Both the position numbers and the translations under genes were made by a program. Positions 23,594 through 31,635 of a stretch of DNA of 31,635 nt are shown here, piece by piece (positions within the stretch are counted from its first letter, which is position 1; each line of letters starts with the position of its first letter). A model generated the notes under the pieces. That model saw nothing but the letters and a program-made list of their open reading frames with translations. It was not told where the DNA came from and did no database searches. This DNA is from Actinomycetes bacterium (lineage in GTDB: Bacteria > Actinomycetota > Actinomycetes > Actinomycetales > Microbacteriaceae), in contig JAEYZI010000022.1 in NCBI GenBank assembly GCA_023428065.1, positions 1 through 31,635 of the forward strand, read 5' to 3'.

Positions 23594-24501
23594 CTACTTG
23601 ACGGCTCCCGCGGTGATGCCTCCCACGATGTAGCGCTGCAGCGCGAGGAAGAGCGCCACGACGGGGATCGCCGCCATGATGGCGCCCGCCGAGAACGCGC
23701 TCCAGTCGGCGTATCGCGGGTTCGAGACGAGCTTCACGAGGCCCACCGCGAGGGTCTGGTTCTCCGGGTCGATGAGCAGCACGCTCGCGATGAGGTACTC
23801 GCTGAACGACGCGATCACCGACAGCAGCGCGACGACCGCGAGGATGGGCGCCACGAGCCGCAGGATGATCGTGAAGAAGATGCGCGCGTGGCCGGCGCCG
23901 TCGATCTTCGCCGCCTCGTCGATCTCCACGGGCACCGTGTTGAAGAAGCCGTACATGAGATAGGTGTTCACGCCGAGCGCGCCGCCGAGGTACACCATGA
24001 TGAGGCCGATGTGGGTGTTGAGCCCGAACGCCGGGAAGACGTCGCCGATCGCGCTCATCATGAGGAAGATGGCGACCGCGCCGAGCAGCTGCGGGAACAT
24101 CTGGATCACGACGATCGTGATGAGCCCGAAGCGGCGGCCCGCGAACCGCATCCGCGAGAACGCGTACGCCGCGAGCGCCCCCATGAGGGTCGAGGCGACC
24201 GCCGTGACCGACGCGACGAGGATCGTGTTGCCGAACCAGCGCAGGTACGGATTCTGCGGGTCGGAGAGGATGCGCCAGAAGCTCTCGATGCCGACGCGCG
24301 AGAAGAGCGCGTTCGAACCGGTGAGGGTCCCGTTCGGGTTGAGGGCGCTCGAGAGCACGAACAGGAGCGGGAACACCGCGAAGGCCGCGACGACGACCGC
24401 GACGACGTGGCGCCATCCGGTGTCGGCGAACCAGCGGCCGAAGCGGCGCCGGCGCGGCGCGGTCGTGCGGCGCGCGGCCCGGAGGTGCGAGAGGTCGGTG
24501 G

Positions 24502-24505
<4 letters not shown>
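23594..24505 (-). CDS. malG: Maltose/maltodextrin ABC permease MalG-type
   Basis: 303 residues, six helices, binding-protein-dependent permease. The EAA motif is near the C-terminal third: EIDEAAKIDGAGHARIFFTI. Ends in the MalG-like KLVSNPRYADWSAFSAGAIM and QRYIVGGITAGAVK. The ATG at 24505 overlaps the malF stop as ATGA. It forms the membrane channel with MalF; the ATPase (MsiK-type) is not in the window, as usual in actinobacteria. Confidence 0.92.
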
Positions 24506-26055
<1,550 letters not shown>

Positions 26056-26078
26056 CGAGGTCTCTCTGTCGCGGGTGA

Positions 26079-26108
26079 GGGCCCGCCGGCTGGGCGGCCG
26101 GCGGGCCC
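26079..26108 (-). terminator. malE-malF intergenic stem-loop
   Basis: GGGCCCGCCGGC (26079-26090) and GCCGGCGGGCCC (26097-26108) form a perfect 12-bp stem with a 6-nt loop, between the malE stop and the malF start. In other mal and sugar-ABC operons such structures protect the binding-protein mRNA and attenuate downstream expression, so MalE exceeds MalF and MalG. Assigned here by analogy. Confidence 0.75.
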
Positions 26109-26122
26109 GGGTTCAGCGGATG

Positions 26123-27352
26123 TCAGCCGATCGCGGCCTGCACGTCGGAGACGAGCTTCTCCCACGTGGCCTTCGGGTCGTCACCGTTGATGATGGCGGC
26201 CTCGGCGACGCCCCAGTACTGCCACACGGACCCCATCGCGGGGATCGCCGGCATGGCGACCGCGTCGGCGCCGACCGTCGCGAAGCCCGCGATGATCGGG
26301 TCGCTCGAGGCGCTCTCGGCCGCGGCGCTCAGGGCGGGGAGGATGTTGCCGGCCTTGTAGAGCTCGAGCTGCACGTCCTCGGAGCCGAGGTAGTTCACGA
26401 GGAAGTCGGTCGCGGCGACCTTGTTCTTGGACTCGGCGGAGAGGAAGAAGCCCTTGACGCCCGCGAACGGCTGGGCCGGCTCCGCGGTGGGGCTCGGGAT
26501 GGCGTCGATGGCGACGTCGATGCCCGCGTCGACGGCGGCGCCCACGTTCCACGGGCCGGTCAGCCAGAAGGCGGCCGTGCCGTCGAGGAACGCCTGCTTG
26601 GCGATCGCGCCGTCGATGTCGGTGTTGAACACGCCCGCGCCGTTCTTGCCCTTGCTCGCGAGCCAGTCGGCGAACGCGTAGCCGCCCTCGCTGCCGAGCT
26701 GCAGGTCGGCCGGGTCGTAGGAGCCGGAGGCGTCCGTGCCGAACACGGGGGCGCCGAACGCCGTCTGGAACGGGTAGAGGTGGTACGGGTTGCCCTCGGC
26801 GCCCTGCTCGACGACGAACGGCTGGGTGAGGCCGGCGGCCTGACCCTTCGCGATCATGTCGTCGAAGCTCGTGGCGGCCTCGGGCACGAGCGCGGTGTTG
26901 CGCAGCACCGCGATGTTCTCGACGGCGTAGGGGAGCATGTAGACGGTGCCGTCGTAGGTGGCCGCCTGGATGGCCACGTCGAGGTAACCCGAGGCCGAGT
27001 CGCCGAGCTCGAGCGGGGCGACGACGCCGTTCGTCGTGAGCTCGCCGAGCCAGTCGTGCGCGCCCATGACGATGTCGGGGCCCTCGCCGGTCGGCACCTG
27101 CTGGATGAAGTCGTCCTTGATGGTCGCGTTGTCCTTGGAGACGAGGTCGACCTTCACGCCGGTCTTCTCGGTGTAGGCGTCGGCCGCGCCCGTGAGCGCG
27201 TCCACGCGCTCGGCGTCGACCCAGACCGTGAGCGAGCCCGCCGCCTGGTCGCCGTCGCCTCCGTCGCCGGCGGCCTGGCATCCGCTCAGCACGAACGCGG
27301 ATGCGACGGCGATGGCGCCGAAGCCGAGCGCGCCCTTCTTGGTCACCTTCAT
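26123..27352 (-). CDS. malE: Maltodextrin-binding lipoprotein MalE-type
   Basis: 409 residues, ABC solute-binding protein family 1. Signal peptide MKVTKKGALGFGAIAVASAF then lipobox VLSGC with Cys25 as the lipid-anchored residue. The mature protein has SLTVWVDAERVDAL, IVMGAHDWLGELTTNG and FWLTGPWNVGAAVDAGID, common to maltose-binding proteins. I chose ATG 27352 over upstream starts because it begins the signal peptide, with GAAAGGA upstream. It binds the sugar outside the cell and delivers it to MalFG. Confidence 0.93.
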   Translation of the reverse strand: MKVTKKGALGFGAIAVASAFVLSGCQAAGDGGDGDQAAGSLTVWVDAERVDALTGAADAYTEKTGVKVDLVSKDNATIKDDFIQQVPTGEGPDIVMGAHDWLGELTTNGVVAPLELGDSASGYLDVAIQAATYDGTVYMLPYAVENIAVLRNTALVPEAATSFDDMIAKGQAAGLTQPFVVEQGAEGNPYHLYPFQTAFGAPVFGTDASGSYDPADLQLGSEGGYAFADWLASKGKNGAGVFNTDIDGAIAKQAFLDGTAAFWLTGPWNVGAAVDAGIDVAIDAIPSPTAEPAQPFAGVKGFFLSAESKNKVAATDFLVNYLGSEDVQLELYKAGNILPALSAAAESASSDPIIAGFATVGADAVAMPAIPAMGSVWQYWGVAEAAIINGDDPKATWEKLVSDVQAAIG

Positions 27353-27417
27353 TGGTGTGGTCCTTTCCTGTGTGCGGTTCCCGGCCGCCAGAGGAGGCCG
27401 TTCTCCGTAACGCTCGG

Positions 27418-27466
27418 TGCAAGCGCTTGCAGACATGACAGTCGAAGTTCGCACCGCCTGTCAAGT
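27418..27466 (-). promoter_or_regulatory. malE promoter and LacI-type operator
   Basis: On the minus strand TTGACA is followed after 18 nt by TGTCAT as -10. Just downstream is the perfect 14-bp palindrome TGCAAGCGCTTGCA (27418-27431), with the CG core of LacI/GalR-family sites. A bound repressor would block the start of transcription. Confidence 0.75.
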
Positions 27467-27501
27467 CCACCTGATCACGGCCTCATAACGCCTACGGGTG
27501 T

Positions 27502-27531
27502 TTGACAGTCTCGTGTGCAAACGTTTACAAA
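27502..27531 (+). promoter_or_regulatory. Alpha-glucosidase promoter and LacI-type operator
   Basis: TTGACA (27502-27507) and TACAAA or TTACAA after 17-18 nt. Between and over the -10 lies TGCAAACGTTTACA (27516-27529), a near-perfect palindrome of the same class as the malE operator, 98 nt away centre to centre. A further TAGCAT at 27587-27592 might be a second -10. Confidence 0.7.
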
Positions 27532-27630
27532 TGGGAGACATCGAGGGGCACGGCCGTGGCGACATCGCCGTGTAACAGGCGCTCGCTAGCATCAGGAGCG
27601 CCGGAGCACCCCCCAAGCGAAGGAACCATC

Positions 27631-29286
<1,656 letters not shown>

Positions 29287-29324
29287 GGCGGGCGGCACGG
29301 CTCGCGGGCGGCGACCCGGCCGAC

Positions 29325-30296
29325 TCAGCCCGCGTGCGTCTGCAGCCAGGTGAACGGGTCGACGTGCGATCCGTTCACGATGACCTCGAAGTGCAGGTGC
29401 GGGGCCGTCGTCACGCCCGTCGTGCCGACGAGCCCCACGAACTCGCCCACGGCGACCGTCTGCCCCACCTGAAGCGGTGACGACGAGAGCTGCATGTGCG
29501 CGTAGCGCGTCTGCACGACCTGGCCGTCGATACGGTGCTCGAGCACGACCGAGTTGCCGAAGCTCCAGTGGTTCTCGACGTGCTCGACGACGACGCCGTC
29601 GGCGACCGCGAAGATCGGCGCCCCCGCACCCGGCACGAAGTCGATGCCGCGGTGGTCGGTCGAGCACGCGCCGCAGCCCTTCGTGCGGTACCCGTAGCCG
29701 GAGGAGATCGGCACCGTGTAGGGGAACGGCCAGCGGATGGCGCCGGTGCCGCTCGAGGTGTAGCTGTAGCTGCGGCTGCCGTACTTCTCCTTGAGCACCT
29801 GCGCCCACGACTTCACGTCGAAGTCGTCGCGCGCGACCGTGATCGCCTCGTGGTCCTCGTGGACGTCGAGCTCCTGGCCCTCCACGGCGAGCGCCGCGGC
29901 GATGAAGTCCCCACCCTCATCCGACTCGGGGGTGTACACGCCGAGCGCATTGGCGGGAAGCGACATGCCCACCACGAGCGCGCCGGCCGAGGTCAGGGCG
30001 GCGACGGAGAGCAGGCGCGACACGATGGTGCGCCGCACCGTCGCGGGTGAGGTCGCCCGCTGTGCGGGTGCCGGAGCGGGAGCGGGTGCGGGAGCCGGAG
30101 CGGGCGCGGCCTGCGCCGCGGGAGCGTACGAGCGAGCCGCCGCGCGCTCGCGTTCGCGGAGCTCGCGGCGGGACGTCGCCGGGGGGAGCGAGTGGTCGAT
30201 CCCCGCCGTCACGGGCTCGGTTTCCGGCCGTGGCGACGAGGCGCGGTGCAGGTGTTCACGCTCTCCTCCAGGCCACGGCGGGCGGTTCGGGTTCAT
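29325..30296 (-). CDS. M23 (LytM) peptidase with long N-terminal extension
   Basis: 323 residues. Residues 1-90 are charged and disordered with a PAPAPAPAPAPAPA linker (about 65-78); one hydrophobic segment (about 92-113, VSRLLSVAALTSAGALVVGM) is followed by PANALG, which resembles a signal-peptidase site. The M23 domain has the zinc motif HRGIDF (His215, Asp219), YAHM (His267) and HLHFE (His300/His302), so it should be active. CGACSTDHRG holds a C-x-x-C. M23 enzymes cut peptidoglycan cross-bridges. ATG at 30296 with GAGGAG 7 nt upstream is a good start, so the long cytoplasmic extension is probably real. Confidence 0.88.
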   Translation of the reverse strand: MNPNRPPWPGGEREHLHRASSPRPETEPVTAGIDHSLPPATSRRELRERERAAARSYAPAAQAAPAPAPAPAPAPAPAQRATSPATVRRTIVSRLLSVAALTSAGALVVGMSLPANALGVYTPESDEGGDFIAAALAVEGQELDVHEDHEAITVARDDFDVKSWAQVLKEKYGSRSYSYTSSGTGAIRWPFPYTVPISSGYGYRTKGCGACSTDHRGIDFVPGAGAPIFAVADGVVVEHVENHWSFGNSVVLEHRIDGQVVQTRYAHMQLSSSPLQVGQTVAVGEFVGLVGTTGVTTAPHLHFEVIVNGSHVDPFTWLQTHAG

Positions 30297-30352
30297 CGGG
30301 CAACTCCTCGATCGTACTCCGGACGCGCCGCCGAGGCGACCTCCCCTCGGCG

Positions 30353-31150
30353 TCAGGCGCCGAGCTCGATGAGGAGGGCCTCGAGGGCGTCGACGACGGC
30401 GGGGTGTCCCGCGATCAGGAAGTCGCGACTCGGGCGGGGCACGCCGAGCCCGCGCACCGCCGCTCCGGCCTCCTCCGCGATGAGCGCGCCCGCCGCGAGA
30501 TCCCACGGGTTGAGCGAGCGCTCGTAGTAGCCGTCGAGGCGCCCGGCCGCGATCCCCGCGAGGTCGAGCGAGGCGGTGCCGCCGCGACGGATGTCGCGCA
30601 CGTGCGGCAGCAGGCGCGCGACGACCTCACCCTGCCTGCCCCGGAACTCCGCGTCGTAGCTGAAGCCCGTCGCGACGAGCGCGCGCTCGAGGGGCGCGGG
30701 CTCCGCGACGCGGAGGGGCTCGGTCCCGCAGGTGGCGCCTTCGCCGCGCGCGGCCGCGAACTCCTCGCCCGTCGCCGGGTTGAGCACGACGCCCGCCAAC
30801 GCGGTCCAGGTCAGCGGGTCCGGGTCCCCCTCGACGACCGCGATGCTGACGGCGTAGTGCGGGATGCCGTAGAGGTAGTTGACGGTCCCGTCGATCGGGT
30901 CGACCACCCAGGTGAGGCCGCTCGTCCCCCCGCTCGTCCCGCCCTCCTCGCCGAGGATCGCGTCGTCGGGCCGCGCTGCGGCGATCCGCTCGCGGATGAG
31001 CACCTCGACCTCACGATCGGCGTGCGTCACGACGTCGACGATGCTCGACTTGGTTGCCGCCACCTGTACGCCTTCGCGGCGTCGAGTGGCCGCGAGCTCA
31101 CCGGCCTCGCGGGCGACGGAGCGAACGAGCGGCAGGAGTGGCGACGTCAT
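30353..31150 (-). CDS. Inositol monophosphatase-family phosphatase
   Basis: 265 residues. Metal-binding motifs: GEEGG (67-71, Glu68/Glu69), WVVDPIDGTVNYLYGIP (81-97, Asp84 and Asp87), and NPWDLAAGALIAEEAGA with the third Asp. Such enzymes dephosphorylate myo-inositol phosphate, fructose-1,6-bisphosphate, histidinol phosphate or PAP; which one is unclear. The ATG at 31150 lies 4 nt after the stop of the E2 gene, suggesting co-transcription. Confidence 0.92.
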   Translation of the reverse strand: MTSPLLPLVRSVAREAGELAATRRREGVQVAATKSSIVDVVTHADREVEVLIRERIAAARPDDAILGEEGGTSGGTSGLTWVVDPIDGTVNYLYGIPHYAVSIAVVEGDPDPLTWTALAGVVLNPATGEEFAAARGEGATCGTEPLRVAEPAPLERALVATGFSYDAEFRGRQGEVVARLLPHVRDIRRGGTASLDLAGIAAGRLDGYYERSLNPWDLAAGALIAEEAGAAVRGLGVPRPSRDFLIAGHPAVVDALEALLIELGA

Positions 31151-31154
31151 CCCC

Positions 31155-31635
31155 TCAGCCTTCCACGTGCTCGACGCGGGAACGCAGCGCCGACAGGAAC
31201 GCCGCAGCCGTCGCGCCGTCGAGAACGCGGTGGTCGCACGACAGCGTGAACTCGGCGCGCGGGCGCCAGGTGCCCCCGTCGCCCCAGCGGACGAACTGCT
31301 CGTTCGTGGCGCCGACGGCGAGGATCGCCGCCTGCGGGGGGTTGACGATCGCCGTGAAGCGGTCGATGCCCATCATCCCGAGGTTCGAGATGGTGAACGT
31401 GCCGCCCGAGATGTCGTCGCGGCCCAGCTGCTTCGCTCGCGCCTTCGCCACGAGCTCGCGTCGCGCCTCCGCGATCTGCGAGAGGTCCCGCGAGTCCGCG
31501 TCGTGGATGACCGGCACGACGAGCCCCGCGTCGGTCGCCACGGCGATGCCGACGTGCGCGCGCGAGAAGCGCGACACGCCCTCGTCCGAGAACCACGCGT
31601 TGACATCCGGATGCTCCACGAGGGTGCGGCCGACC
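31155..31635 (-). CDS. 2-oxoacid dehydrogenase E2 acyltransferase, C-terminal part
   Basis: Truncated at the window edge; about 155 C-terminal residues are present. Catalytic domain motifs: HVGIAVATDAGLVVPVIHDA, GGTFTISNLGMMGIDRFTAI and the active-site DHRVLDGATAAAFL with its catalytic His. This is dihydrolipoamide acyltransferase of the pyruvate, branched-chain or 2-oxoglutarate dehydrogenase complexes. Lipoyl domains would be outside the window, so the complex cannot be named. Confidence 0.92.
   Translation of the reverse strand, partial: VGRTLVEHPDVNAWFSDEGVSRFSRAHVGIAVATDAGLVVPVIHDADSRDLSQIAEARRELVAKARAKQLGRDDISGGTFTISNLGMMGIDRFTAIVNPPQAAILAVGATNEQFVRWGDGGTWRPRAEFTLSCDHRVLDGATAAAFLSALRSRVEHVEG

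Noticed and set aside
21709..23633. Long open frames opposite the GH13 and mal genes
   Set aside because: Their translations are Arg- and Ala-rich, without domain motifs; they are codon-bias shadows of real genes.
27541..27630. Small coding gene before the alpha-glucosidase
   Set aside because: The frame from 27502 simply runs into the glucosidase; the promoter, operator and RBS at 27621-27626 show the true start at 27631.
30088..30120. Short tandem repeat at the M23 linker
   Set aside because: It simply encodes the Pro-Ala linker of the protein.
30205..30230. TCGGTTTCCGGCC resembles part of the 68-nt element
   Set aside because: Only about 13 nt match, no second arm is present, and it lies inside the M23 coding frame. 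Probably chance.

Overview
The window is chromosomal DNA from a very GC-rich actinobacterium (above 70 % GC by eye). Gene content, many GTG starts, 4-base start/stop overlaps and -10 boxes lying directly upstream of start codons point to the Microbacteriaceae. That family assignment is inference. The backbone matches the actinobacterial housekeeping order tRNA-Thr, tRNA-Met ... MaoC dehydratase pair ... tRNA-Trp, secE, nusG, spread over about 21 kb by other genes.

Layout. 1-976 (minus): nusG (3' end cut by the window edge), secE and tRNA-Trp. 1096-2878: divergent lysine-export pair lysG/lysE, with one copy of a 68-nt inverted-repeat element just after each stop codon. 2928-6374: FAD-linked oxidase and GT1 glycosyltransferase (minus), facing a TetR regulator across a short promoter region with three evenly spaced GTAAG boxes. 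6494-10001: tightly overlapping plus-strand operon of ABC ATPase, ABC permease, histidine kinase and LuxR-type response regulator. 9999-10114: repeat/hairpin cluster. 10035-12962 (minus): two MaoC-fold proteins, murB and a ribokinase-family kinase, overlapping by 4 bases. 13070-13150 (minus): an unannotated 26-codon gene ending in a C-x-x-C motif, with its own promoter, strong RBS and terminator hairpin. 13359-15765: MalY-like PLP enzyme and two related small membrane proteins, one with a DUF2510 domain. 15747-18091 (minus): a histidine kinase and a second membrane protein with a kinase-like but degenerate C-terminus, without a response regulator. 18162-20419: divergent GGDEF and EAL proteins. 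20440-21275: an MDR oxidoreductase that looks broken. 21330-21519: tRNA-Met and tRNA-Thr, then a second repeat cluster. 21711-27352 (minus): malE-malF-malG-type maltodextrin importer and a GH13 glycosidase, facing a GH13 alpha-glucosidase across two LacI-type operators. 29325-31635 (minus): M23 peptidase, inositol-monophosphatase family enzyme, and the C-terminal end of a 2-oxoacid dehydrogenase E2.

How the parts work together. LysG probably senses lysine and turns on the exporter LysE. The maltodextrin importer brings in oligosaccharides and the two GH13 enzymes cut them; a LacI-family repressor encoded elsewhere probably controls both units. The GGDEF/EAL pair makes and degrades c-di-GMP. 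The ABC exporter is co-transcribed with its own two-component system. The main candidates for undescribed biology are the 26-residue peptide gene, the 68-nt element behind lysG and lysE, the repeat/hairpin unit fused to the ribokinase 3' end, and a strongly over-represented GGATGC hexamer.
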